From: an uncultured Lachnospiraceae bacterium
GTDB lineage: Bacteria > Bacillota > Clostridia > Lachnospirales > Lachnospiraceae
Length of the DNA: 38,006 nt
NCBI GenBank assembly: GCA_900316165.1
Contig: ONBW01000020.1
Location: forward strand, 1 to 38,006
Direction of reading: 5' to 3'
The notes beneath the pieces are model-generated. The model did not search any database. It saw only the letters and a list, made by a program, of their open reading frames with translations, and was not told where the DNA came from. Every line of letters starts with the position of its first letter. The stretch's first letter is position 1. Positions 31,209 to 38,006 of this stretch are shown here, piece after piece. The position numbers were made by a program, and so were the translations under genes.

Positions 31209-34200
31209 ATGGAGAGAAAATTCTTTGATGTCTTTGGAAAATTAAAGGATGAAAATAAGGGCGGTTTTGTACTCGAAAACTGCTCTATAGAGAGACTCTC
31301 AACAGACAGGGATGAGACTGTCCTGAGAGTCTTTTTGAAATCCGATACTATAATTCCAAAGCGCGCAATCTGGAAGCTTGAGGACAGGATAAAGGACCAG
31401 TATTTTGGTTCGAAGAAAACGAAGGTAAAAATCTATGAGTCCTTCAATCTGCCGGATTCGTATTCTGCAGAGGATTTATATAATTCATACAGAGACAGCA
31501 TTTTAGAAGAGTTTTACAGGTATTCGCCGCTGCTTTTTCAGATACTTGAGAAAAGCAGCTTCCGCTTCGATGAGGGGAAACTCATTTTAACTCTTGAGGA
31601 TACGTATCTGGCGAGAAGTCATGAGGAGGAGATTGTCTCAATCCTCGATAAAATCTTCTGTGAGAGGCTTGGTGCCAAGGTAATTATCGACACTGATTTT
31701 GTGCCGCCGGTCGGACATCCTGAGCAGGACGAGCTTAAGGAGCAGGCTATCCAGAAACAGATAGAAGAGATCTGGGATAAGGCCGAAAACAGCGGCAAGG
31801 AAGATTCTGAGAAAACCGATGATAAAAATCAGGAAAATATTCCAACTGAAAATCCTTACGATAAGCCTTCAGAAGAGAAGCCAGCTGAAAAGGGTGAGAA
31901 GCCTGCCTTCGAGAAGAAGGTCTATCTGACCAAGTCCAAAAATCCTGATACCATCTATGGCCGTGATTTTGATGACAGCAGTATTGATATCAAAGACATC
32001 AATGGTGCGATGGGTGAAGTGGTAATTCACGGTCAGGTAAGAGTTACAGAGGACAGAGAGCTTAAGAATGGCAAGGTTCTTTTCATTATCACTCTTACTG
32101 ACTTTACAGATACAATAAGGGCAAAGCTTTTCCTATCGAAGGAGCAGGCTGACCTTATTAAGGAAAAAATAAACGCAGGTGCTTTTATTAAAATCAAGGG
32201 CGATGCCTCTGAGGATTCGTTTGACCACGAGATTTCTATTGGCCGAATCCGCGGTATTATGAAGATTAACGACTTCCGTATCAAGCGAATGGATAACGCC
32301 ATAGAGAAGCGTGTAGAGCTGCACTGCCACACAAAGATGAGCGATATGGACGGCGTAAGTGATGTAGGAGACATCATTAAGCAGGCCATAAAGTGGGGAC
32401 ACAAGGCTATCGCTATCACAGATCACGGTGTGGTTCAGGCCTTCCCTGACGCAGCAGCTGCCGTCGAGGGACACGAGGATTTCAAGGTCATCTACGGCTG
32501 CGAAATTTACCTCGTAGACGATACGAAGACTATATGCACGAACGTAAAGGACCAGACTCTCGACGATACCTTTGTGGTCTTTGATATAGAGACTACAGGT
32601 CTTAACGCTGAAAACTGCGAGATCATAGAAATAGGTGCTGTAAAAGTAAAAGACGGCCAGATTCTCGACCGCTTCTCTGAATTCGTAAATCCAGGAGTTC
32701 CTATTCCTTTCAGAATCACTGAGCTTACAAGTATCACTGATTCTGATGTAGCTGATGCACCTGGAATAGATGTGATTCTGCCGAAGTTTAAGGAATTCAT
32801 AGGCGATGCTGTACTCGTAGCTCACAATGCTGATTTCGATACTGGATTTATCCATAACAAGGCGAGAAAGCTTGGTATAGACTGGGACTTTACATTTGCA
32901 GATACAATGCCAATGGCGAGATACTTAATCCCTGGCATAGGAAAGCTTACTCTCGATAATGTCGCAAAGGCTCTCGATGTGCACCTCGGTCACCACCACA
33001 GAGCAGTAGATGATGCAGAGTGCACAGCGCTTATTTTCATCGAGCTTTCAAAGAAGCTTAGGGCTAAGGGTATCGAGACTCTTGCTGAGATAAATGAGCA
33101 GGGAAAAATGGACGCTGAGGCCATAATGAAGGCCAAGCCTCACCATTGCATAGTTCTTGCTAAAAACGATGTCGGACGTATAAACCTCTACAGGCTGGTT
33201 TCGCTTTCTCATCTTCACTACTACAGGAGATACCCGAGGGTTCCAAAAAGTGAAGTCTTAAAGCACAGAGAGGGCCTTATCATCGGAAGCGCCTGCGAGG
33301 CAGGTGAGCTGTATCAGGCTGTGCTCTTGGGTAAGGACGAGGCCGAGATTTCACGAATAGTCTCTTTCTATGACTATCTCGAAATACAGCCGAATGGTAA
33401 TAACCGCTTTATGCTTTCGGATGAGAAGAGTGGCATCACAGATGAAGAGGGCTTAAACGAGATAAACAGGAAGATAGTCGCCTTGGGTGAGGAATTCAAT
33501 AAGCCGGTTTGCGCCACCTGTGACGTTCATTTTTTAAATCCTGAGGATGAGGTCTACAGGCGTATCATACAGGCGGAGAAGGAGATGAAGGGCGCTGACA
33601 ATCAGCCGCCTCTTTTCCTGCACACGACTGACGAGATGCTTGCTGAATTCTCGTACTTAGGAGATAAAAAGGCGCATGAGGTTGTTATTGATAATCCGAA
33701 TATGATCGCCGATATGGTAGATTTCATTAAGCCTACCCGTCCTGATAAGTGTCCGCCTGTAATCGAAAACTCCGACGGTATGCTCAGGAAAATCTGCTAC
33801 ACCAGGGCTCACGAGATGTATGGAGATGAGCTCCCGGAGCAGGTTTCAGCCCGCCTTGAAAGAGAGCTTAACTCAATTATTTCGAACGGTTACGCCGTTA
33901 TGTATATCATCGCGCAGAAGCTCGTGTGGAAGTCTGTCGAGGATGGCTATCTCGTAGGAAGCCGTGGTTCAGTCGGTTCCTCGTTCGTAGCTACGATGGC
34001 TGGAATCACTGAGGTAAACCCTCTGCCTCCTCACTATCTGTGCCCGAAGTGTCACTATGTGGACTTTGATTCGCCTGAGGTAAAGGCCTTTGCGGGAAAT
34101 TCCGGCTGCGATATGCCTGATAAGATCTGTCCTGTCTGCGGTCACGAGATGACCAAGCAGGGTTTTGATATCCCGTTCGAGACATTCCTTGGATTCAAGG

Positions 34201-35675
34201 GAAATAAGGAGCCTGATATCGATCTGAATTTCTCAGGTGATTATCAGTCTAAGGCTCATGCGTATACCGCAGTAATCTTTGGTGATGGCCAGACCTTTAA
34301 GGCTGGTACTATTGGCACTCTTGCAGATAAGACTGCCTATGGCTACATCATGCATTACTGCGATGAGCACGGAATCAGAAAAAGACATTGTGAAATAGAC
34401 AGGATTGTTGAGGGCTGCACCGGTGTAAGGCGTACGACCGGCCAGCATCCCGGTGGAATCGTCGTTCTGCCTGTGGGTGAAGAGATTGATACCTTCACTC
34501 CGGTCCAGCATCCGGCAAATGATATGACAAGTGATATCATTACAACTCACTTCGATTATCATAAGATCGATTCGAACCTCTTAAAGCTCGATATCTTAGG
34601 ACACGATGATCCTACAATGATAAGGATGCTTGAGGACCTGACAGGCCTCGATGCGACGAAGATACCTCTCGATGACAAGTCTGTCATGAGCCTGTTCAAG
34701 GATACGTCAGCTCTCCATGTTACGCCGGATCAGCTCTGGAAAAATACTGATATGGGGACTCTCGGCATTCCTGAGTTCGGTACTGACTTTGCGATGGGGA
34801 TGCTCAAAGAGGCAAAGCCTCAGATGTTCTCCGACCTGATCAGGATTTCAGGTCTATCACATGGTACCGATGTGTGGCTGGGTAATGCGGCTGACCTTAT
34901 CGCAAGCGGTACAGCGACACTTTCTACCTGTATCTGCTGCCGTGATGATATCATGATATATCTGATCAACAAGGGCCTCGATCCGGAGGAGAGCTTTACC
35001 ATAATGGAGCGCGTCCGTAAGGGTAAGGTCGCCAAAGGAAAAGTAAAGGAGTGGCCTGAGTGGGTAGCTGATATGAAGGCACATGGCGTACCTGACTGGT
35101 ACAAGGGCTCCTGTGAGAAGATCAAGTACATGTTCCCGAAAGCCCATGCAGCAGCCTATGTCATGATGGCATGGAGGATAGCGTACTTCAAGGTATTCTA
35201 TCCTCTGGCTTACTATGCAGCCTTTTTCTCGATAAGAGCTACAGACTTCTCATACGAGAAGATGTGCATGGGCGAGGAGACCTTAAAGCACTATCTCCAG
35301 GAGATCGATGACAAGGAGAAGAGCGGAGAAAAGCTTACGGCAAAGGATAAGGGCAGCTACAGGGACATGAGGATAGTCCAGGAGATGTATGCCCGTGGGT
35401 TCGAGTTCCTGCCGATTGACCTGTACAGATCGGATGCGAGGTATTTCCAGATAATTGATGGAAAGCTGTTACCGCCGTTTTCGTCTATCGACGGAATGGG
35501 TGATACAGCTGCAGAGTCGCTGGCTATCGCGGCTTCGCAGCAGGAATTTTTGTCAATCGACGACATCAAGGAGAGAGGAAAAGTATCACAGACTATCTGT
35601 GATACGATGAAGCGGCTCGGACTCTTGAAGGGGCTGCCGGAGAGCAACCAGCTGTCGATGTTCGACTTTATGTGA
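31209..35675 (+). CDS. polC: DNA polymerase III alpha subunit, PolC type
   Basis: PolC is the replicative polymerase with built-in 3'-5' proofreading found in low-GC Gram-positives. The 1488-residue product has an N-terminal region with a charged Lys/Glu/Pro-rich linker (about 185-235) and an OB domain (about 260-350). A PHP domain beginning with VELHCHTKMSDMDG near 369 is interrupted by the DEDD exonuclease (FVVFDIETTGLN near 454, VAHNADFD, HHRAVDDAE near 594). The polymerase domain has a four-Cys zinc knuckle near 943-980 and catalytic PDIDLNFSGDYQ near 1001. The LDILGHDDPTM fingers motif follows. ATG 31209 follows AGGGGAA. No terminator is seen after it. Confidence 0.98.
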   Translation: MERKFFDVFGKLKDENKGGFVLENCSIERLSTDRDETVLRVFLKSDTIIPKRAIWKLEDRIKDQYFGSKKTKVKIYESFNLPDSYSAEDLYNSYRDSILEEFYRYSPLLFQILEKSSFRFDEGKLILTLEDTYLARSHEEEIVSILDKIFCERLGAKVIIDTDFVPPVGHPEQDELKEQAIQKQIEEIWDKAENSGKEDSEKTDDKNQENIPTENPYDKPSEEKPAEKGEKPAFEKKVYLTKSKNPDTIYGRDFDDSSIDIKDINGAMGEVVIHGQVRVTEDRELKNGKVLFIITLTDFTDTIRAKLFLSKEQADLIKEKINAGAFIKIKGDASEDSFDHEISIGRIRGIMKINDFRIKRMDNAIEKRVELHCHTKMSDMDGVSDVGDIIKQAIKWGHKAIAITDHGVVQAFPDAAAAVEGHEDFKVIYGCEIYLVDDTKTICTNVKDQTLDDTFVVFDIETTGLNAENCEIIEIGAVKVKDGQILDRFSEFVNPGVPIPFRITELTSITDSDVADAPGIDVILPKFKEFIGDAVLVAHNADFDTGFIHNKARKLGIDWDFTFADTMPMARYLIPGIGKLTLDNVAKALDVHLGHHHRAVDDAECTALIFIELSKKLRAKGIETLAEINEQGKMDAEAIMKAKPHHCIVLAKNDVGRINLYRLVSLSHLHYYRRYPRVPKSEVLKHREGLIIGSACEAGELYQAVLLGKDEAEISRIVSFYDYLEIQPNGNNRFMLSDEKSGITDEEGLNEINRKIVALGEEFNKPVCATCDVHFLNPEDEVYRRIIQAEKEMKGADNQPPLFLHTTDEMLAEFSYLGDKKAHEVVIDNPNMIADMVDFIKPTRPDKCPPVIENSDGMLRKICYTRAHEMYGDELPEQVSARLERELNSIISNGYAVMYIIAQKLVWKSVEDGYLVGSRGSVGSSFVATMAGITEVNPLPPHYLCPKCHYVDFDSPEVKAFAGNSGCDMPDKICPVCGHEMTKQGFDIPFETFLGFKGNKEPDIDLNFSGDYQSKAHAYTAVIFGDGQTFKAGTIGTLADKTAYGYIMHYCDEHGIRKRHCEIDRIVEGCTGVRRTTGQHPGGIVVLPVGEEIDTFTPVQHPANDMTSDIITTHFDYHKIDSNLLKLDILGHDDPTMIRMLEDLTGLDATKIPLDDKSVMSLFKDTSALHVTPDQLWKNTDMGTLGIPEFGTDFAMGMLKEAKPQMFSDLIRISGLSHGTDVWLGNAADLIASGTATLSTCICCRDDIMIYLINKGLDPEESFTIMERVRKGKVAKGKVKEWPEWVADMKAHGVPDWYKGSCEKIKYMFPKAHAAAYVMMAWRIAYFKVFYPLAYYAAFFSIRATDFSYEKMCMGEETLKHYLQEIDDKEKSGEKLTAKDKGSYRDMRIVQEMYARGFEFLPIDLYRSDARYFQIIDGKLLPPFSSIDGMGDTAAESLAIAASQQEFLSIDDIKERGKVSQTICDTMKRLGLLKGLPESNQLSMFDFM

Positions 35676-35696
35676 TATCGTAAAAGAGGTTTATGA

Positions 35697-36422
35697 ATGG
35701 TTATAAAAATAGCAATATGTGATGACAGCGAGGAAATGCGGGGACAAATAATAAGAATGCTTGACAGTTACTTCGCTGATAAGGAGCTTAGTTACACAGC
35801 TGATGAATATTGCTGCGGAGAGGATCTGATTTTGTCACTGAAAGAGTATAATCTGATATTCATGGATTATAAGTTTAACAGTACTCAGATGGATGGAATT
35901 GAAGCATCAAGAATTCTGCGCAGCAGACAGTGTTTTTCAACTCTTATTTTTCTGACGAGTTATCCTGATGCGGTTTATGAATCATTTGAGGTGAATGCCT
36001 TCAGATTCCTGATAAAGCCTCTTGATGAAAAAAAGTTCTACGCTGTTATGGACGCCTTTCTTGAGTCAAGGATCAGAACAGTGTTTTTTCATGTGCATTC
36101 AGATGGAACCACGTATTATCTGGATCAGAGAGAAATTTCCTTTGTAGAGGGCAGCGGAAAGGACAGTATAATTCATTTTATTACGAAAACTTCTGAGATT
36201 TTATGTCATGAAACCCTTCTTTCAATAGAAAACAGGATGTCAGGGGATTATTTCTTCAGATGCTACAGGTCTTTTATCATTAATCTGATGCATGTAAAGG
36301 GATATGACAGACATAATGTGTTCATGAAGGATGAAAGTGTAATCCCGCTCAGCAGGAATAAATACAGGGAGCTGATGGCCGTTCATTCTGATTTTTTAGC
36401 TGATCACGCGGGTGAGATATGA
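35697..36422 (+). CDS. LytTR-type response regulator (AgrA/ComE-like)
   Basis: This is a DNA-binding response regulator typical of peptide quorum-sensing and bacteriocin systems. The 241-residue product has a receiver with D9/D10, phospho-acceptor D57 (FMDYKFNSTQMDG), T87 and K107 (LIKPLDEKKF). A LytTR domain follows at about 140-235 (EISFVEGSGKDSIIHFI, then FFRCYRSFIINLMHVKGYD). All phospho-relay residues are intact. ATG 35697 follows AAAGAGG. It is only 21 bases after polC without a terminator, and its stop overlaps the kinase start. A likely binding site lies downstream of the kinase gene at 37723-37752. Confidence 0.93.
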   Translation: MVIKIAICDDSEEMRGQIIRMLDSYFADKELSYTADEYCCGEDLILSLKEYNLIFMDYKFNSTQMDGIEASRILRSRQCFSTLIFLTSYPDAVYESFEVNAFRFLIKPLDEKKFYAVMDAFLESRIRTVFFHVHSDGTTYYLDQREISFVEGSGKDSIIHFITKTSEILCHETLLSIENRMSGDYFFRCYRSFIINLMHVKGYDRHNVFMKDESVIPLSRNKYRELMAVHSDFLADHAGEI

Positions 36423-37714
36423 TTATTACTTTTATTGTTTATACCATCTGGGGTATTTGTGATTTTTTAACTCAGAAAGCTTTTTTTGATGAGTTTGATA
36501 TACTTGGGATTCCAAAGAAGCATACGTACAGGTGCGTCTGGGCAGTTTATTATTTCACTGTGACATACCTGTACTGGTTCAGCAAATATCAGGGGTACAG
36601 GGTTGTATTTAACTGCACATACTTCGCATACTATCTGCGTATAGTACCATTTATCTGGAGCGCTTTTGGCTTTAACCTGAAAGTGCCTGCGATCTCGTTT
36701 TTCTACGAGCAGGTGGAAGCAGTACTGGCGTCAAGTCTTGCCATTGTGTCCATTCTTGTTTTGAATTCTAAAGCGTCTCCTGGATTTCTTGATGATTTCT
36801 TTGCTTCGGTTGTATCCTTATTCTTTCTGATATTTATAAAAGTATTATCACGATTGAACAGAAGAAAGGTTCTTGAGAGCTGTATGGCAGATCTTTCTTT
36901 CTGGGATTATCTGCTTATGATAGTTGTTATTTATATGGTGGGCAGTTTTGAGACTGATGTCTGTCTCGGCTACCATTCGATCATGCATACCAGAGCAGTC
37001 TCTGTTCTGGCGATGATACTGGTCATTCTTGTCTGCGGACGACTTATAATAATAAACGAGCAGAAGCTGTCACATTCCAAGGTAATAAAGCTTCTGGATG
37101 ATCAGATGCAAAGGCAGCTGTCTTTCTACAGGCAGGTGAGTGAAAAGGATGATGAGCTGAGAGAGTACAGACATGATACTATTAATCATCTGATTGTGAT
37201 AGATTCGATGATCACAGACGAGAGACTGTCTGAGGCCAGTGATTATATACACAGCCTGATGATGGGACTTAAAAGTACTAAGAGAACCTTTTATACAGGC
37301 AGCTATATCGCCGACGCTATTTTAAGCACCAAAACTTCTGAAGCTGCAAAAGAAGGAATAAGGATAGAATTCGCGGGAAGAATACCATGTGAAAAAATAA
37401 AGGATCTTGACATGGTTATAATTTTTTCAAATCTTATCGACAATGCAGTTGAAGCCTGTGAAAAGGTGTGTTCAGACAGAATTATCACTGTAGACTCTGT
37501 AAATAAAGATGATTTCTGGATCCTTACTATCAGAAATCCTCTGTCAGAGCCCGTACAAATAAAGGATAACCATATAAAGACAACTAAATCAGACAAAAAG
37601 CTTCACGGCATCGGAATAATGGATGTTGAAAAAGTAATTGACCGATACGATGGAATGGTCAGATTTTTTTCAGAAAATAATGAATTTACAGTAAGGGTTA
37701 CGGTTAAAATGTGA
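36419..37714 (+). CDS. GHKL-type sensor histidine kinase
   Basis: The 431-residue product has about five or six membrane helices in the first 213 residues, a linker helix, then a kinase core. The phospho-acceptor H252 is in EYRHDTINHL, the N box with N342 is in SNLIDNAVEACE, and a glycine box HGIGIMDV is at 396-403. This is the AgrC/ComD/NatK layout, in which the membrane part senses a peptide or another small signal. ATG 36419 overlaps the regulator stop (ATGA), so the pair is co-expressed. No agrB or agrD gene is visible in the 290 bases after it. The signal is unknown. Confidence 0.92.
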   Translation: MIITFIVYTIWGICDFLTQKAFFDEFDILGIPKKHTYRCVWAVYYFTVTYLYWFSKYQGYRVVFNCTYFAYYLRIVPFIWSAFGFNLKVPAISFFYEQVEAVLASSLAIVSILVLNSKASPGFLDDFFASVVSLFFLIFIKVLSRLNRRKVLESCMADLSFWDYLLMIVVIYMVGSFETDVCLGYHSIMHTRAVSVLAMILVILVCGRLIIINEQKLSHSKVIKLLDDQMQRQLSFYRQVSEKDDELREYRHDTINHLIVIDSMITDERLSEASDYIHSLMMGLKSTKRTFYTGSYIADAILSTKTSEAAKEGIRIEFAGRIPCEKIKDLDMVIIFSNLIDNAVEACEKVCSDRIITVDSVNKDDFWILTIRNPLSEPVQIKDNHIKTTKSDKKLHGIGIMDVEKVIDRYDGMVRFFSENNEFTVRVTVKM

Positions 37715-37722
37715 GGACGTTT

Positions 37723-37752
37723 ACAATTTATTCCTATTTTTGAACAGTTTAT
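37723..37752 (+). promoter_or_regulatory. AgrA-like LytTR operator (two direct repeats, 21-bp period)
   Basis: ACAATTTAT (37723-37731) and ACAGTTTAT (37744-37752) are separated by 12 bases. The match extends to 12 bases (ACARTTTATTCC) in both copies. The known AgrA/LytTR operator is two nine-base direct repeats of the type (T/A)(A/C)(C/A)GTTN(A/G)(T/G) spaced 12-13 bases, and the second copy fits fully while the first has one mismatch. It lies next to a LytTR regulator gene and just upstream of a promoter with a poor -35. Binding by that regulator is inference. Confidence 0.6.
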
Positions 37753-37758
37753 TCCTTT

Positions 37759-37790
37759 TTGCTTTTTTTTTCGTCATAATGTGTTATGAT
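37759..37790 (+). promoter_or_regulatory. Activator-type extended -10 promoter
   Basis: TATGAT at 37785-37790 is preceded by TGT (37782-37784), an extended -10. The nearest -35-like element is TTGCTT at 37759-37764 with a 20-base spacer made largely of T. Long-spacer, weak -35 promoters are typical of AgrA-activated promoters, and the LytTR-like repeats end six bases upstream. Transcription would start near 37797. Confidence 0.55.
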
Positions 37791-37826
37791 AGCTTTAGTG
37801 GAAGTGCACGAACCACGATAAGCGGA

Positions 37827-37939
37827 AGGAGGATGATGAGTATGTGGCAATGGCCGTTATTTTACTGATGAGATGTAACATCGAATTAACCAGAAAAGAG
37901 TTCGAGGAAGCCTCCTGTATAATATAAAGTGTCAGGGGG
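37827..37939 (+). promoter_or_regulatory. Possible RNA switch that hides or frees the ribosome site
   Basis: CCTCCT at 37911-37916 can pair with the AGGAGG ribosome site at 37827-37832. The same segment (CCTCCTG, 37911-37917) can instead pair with CAGGGGG at 37933-37939 over seven pairs (one U-G) with a 15-base loop. The two pairings exclude each other, so translation of the micro-frame could be switched. This is base-pairing logic only. Confidence 0.3.
37842..37868 (+). CDS. Candidate aromatic micropeptide frame (MWQWPLFY)
   Basis: A nine-base purine site, GGAAGGAGG at 37824-37832, precedes ATG 37842 with nine bases of spacing from the GGAGG core. The frame encodes MWQWPLFY and stops at TGA 37866-37868. 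In-frame ATGs at 37833 and 37836 would add MMS or MS but lie too close to the site. Four of eight residues are aromatic. It could be a leader peptide that senses aromatic amino-acid supply, or a very short secreted or imported signal peptide. It could also be chance, with the site serving GTG 37844, which opens a 27-codon frame in another phase ending at 37927. Confidence 0.35.
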   Translation: MWQWPLFY

Positions 37940-37968
37940 TTGACATATAAAAATACCTCAAGTAGATT
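37940..37968 (+). promoter_or_regulatory. Second candidate sigma-A promoter
   Basis: TTGACA at 37940-37945 is a perfect -35. After 17 bases TAGATT at 37963-37968 matches the -10 at four of six positions. Transcription would start near 37975 and run off the window into an unseen gene. Confidence 0.45.
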
Positions 37969-37975
37969 TGAATCA

Positions 37976-37997
37976 TTACTGACCTGGACGTTAGTAA
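37976..37997. repeat. Inverted repeat downstream of the second promoter
   Basis: TTACTGAC (37976-37983) and GTTAGTAA (37990-37997) form an inverted repeat with one mismatch (G-U in RNA) around CTGGAC. It begins at about +2 relative to the start predicted from the TTGACA promoter. It could be an operator for a repressor or a leader hairpin. No U-run follows within the window. Confidence 0.4.
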
Positions 37998-38006
37998 AAT
38001 TCAAAA

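Noticed and set aside
34857-35147. Long minus-strand frames inside polC, flhA, cheA and other genes
   Set aside because: They lie fully within well-supported plus-strand genes, have no ribosome sites or family motifs, and reflect codon bias on the coding strand.
37844-37927. A 27-codon frame from GTG 37844 as an AgrD-type pre-peptide
   Set aside because: It has Cys residues and a hydrophobic start, but lacks the AgrD order of amphipathic leader, Cys-containing core and acidic tail. Its GTG start competes with a better placed ATG. Kept only as an alternative.
37795-38004. Minus-strand reading frame of 69 codons
   Set aside because: No ribosome site before its ATG, Ser-rich composition without a recognisable pattern, and it runs antisense to the promoter and repeat elements.
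37797-38006. T-box or other known riboswitch in the final leader
   Set aside because: No T-box sequence (TGGNACCGCG type) or other known aptamer core was recognised.
1-38006. CRISPR array, insertion sequence, prophage, rRNA or tRNA genes
   Set aside because: No regularly spaced repeats, transposase or integrase motifs, cloverleaf or rRNA sequences were seen. The coding strand is continuous and housekeeping in nature.

Overview
The window is a single, almost gap-free block of plus-strand genes from a motile, low-to-moderate GC member of the Firmicutes. A lachnospiraceal Clostridia member (Butyrivibrio, Pseudobutyrivibrio or Roseburia type) is most likely. The grounds are a FliY with CheC-type phosphatase sites, CheC and CheD, PolC-type DNA polymerase III, the non-mevalonate isoprenoid genes dxr and ispG, strong GGAGG ribosome sites, and frequent TTG starts at overlapping gene junctions. 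The genus is inferred from gene content and order, not from a search.

Region 1 (about 1-21,270) is a long fla/che operon: probable motB tail, fliL, fliM, fliY, cheY, fliO, fliP, fliQ, fliR, flhB, flhA, flhF, flhG, a PilZ (YcgR-like) gene, cheB, cheA, cheW, cheC, cheD, a small membrane protein, fliA (sigma-D), a FapA (DUF342) gene, a small unknown, a SwrB-position membrane protein and an MltG-like LysM protein. Many genes overlap by 1-4 bases or lie within about 20 bases, so transcription and translation are probably coupled. Products build the C-ring and export gate, place the flagellum (FlhF/FlhG), transduce chemotactic signals, sense c-di-GMP and switch on late flagellar genes.

Region 2 (about 21,270-35,690) is a housekeeping block. 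It has a rpsB promoter and structured leader, rpsB, tsf, a strong terminator, a NodB polysaccharide deacetylase, a bactofilin overlapping pyrH, frr, a second terminator, then uppS, cdsA, dxr, rseP, ispG and polC. The order fla/che-sigD-swrB-rpsB-tsf-pyrH-frr-uppS-cdsA-dxr-rseP-polC is essentially that of Bacillus subtilis. Two envelope genes are inserted between tsf and pyrH, and ispG replaces proS.

Region 3 (35,690-38,006) is a quorum-type two-component pair, a LytTR response regulator and a GHKL sensor kinase. It is followed by about 290 bases without a normal gene. This stretch holds an AgrA-like pair of direct repeats 21 bp apart, an activator-type extended -10 promoter, a very strong Shine-Dalgarno followed by a tiny aromatic reading frame (MWQWPLFY), a possible ribosome-site switch, and a second promoter with an inverted repeat. 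It is the most promising undescribed element here.

Other points of interest are a CheB whose receiver has lost the phospho-acceptor Asp (N55) and the conserved Lys (R107) while its methylesterase triad is intact, a small reading frame at the flhB/flhA junction, a 13-bp hairpin inside fliO, and a non-canonical G3 motif in FlhF.
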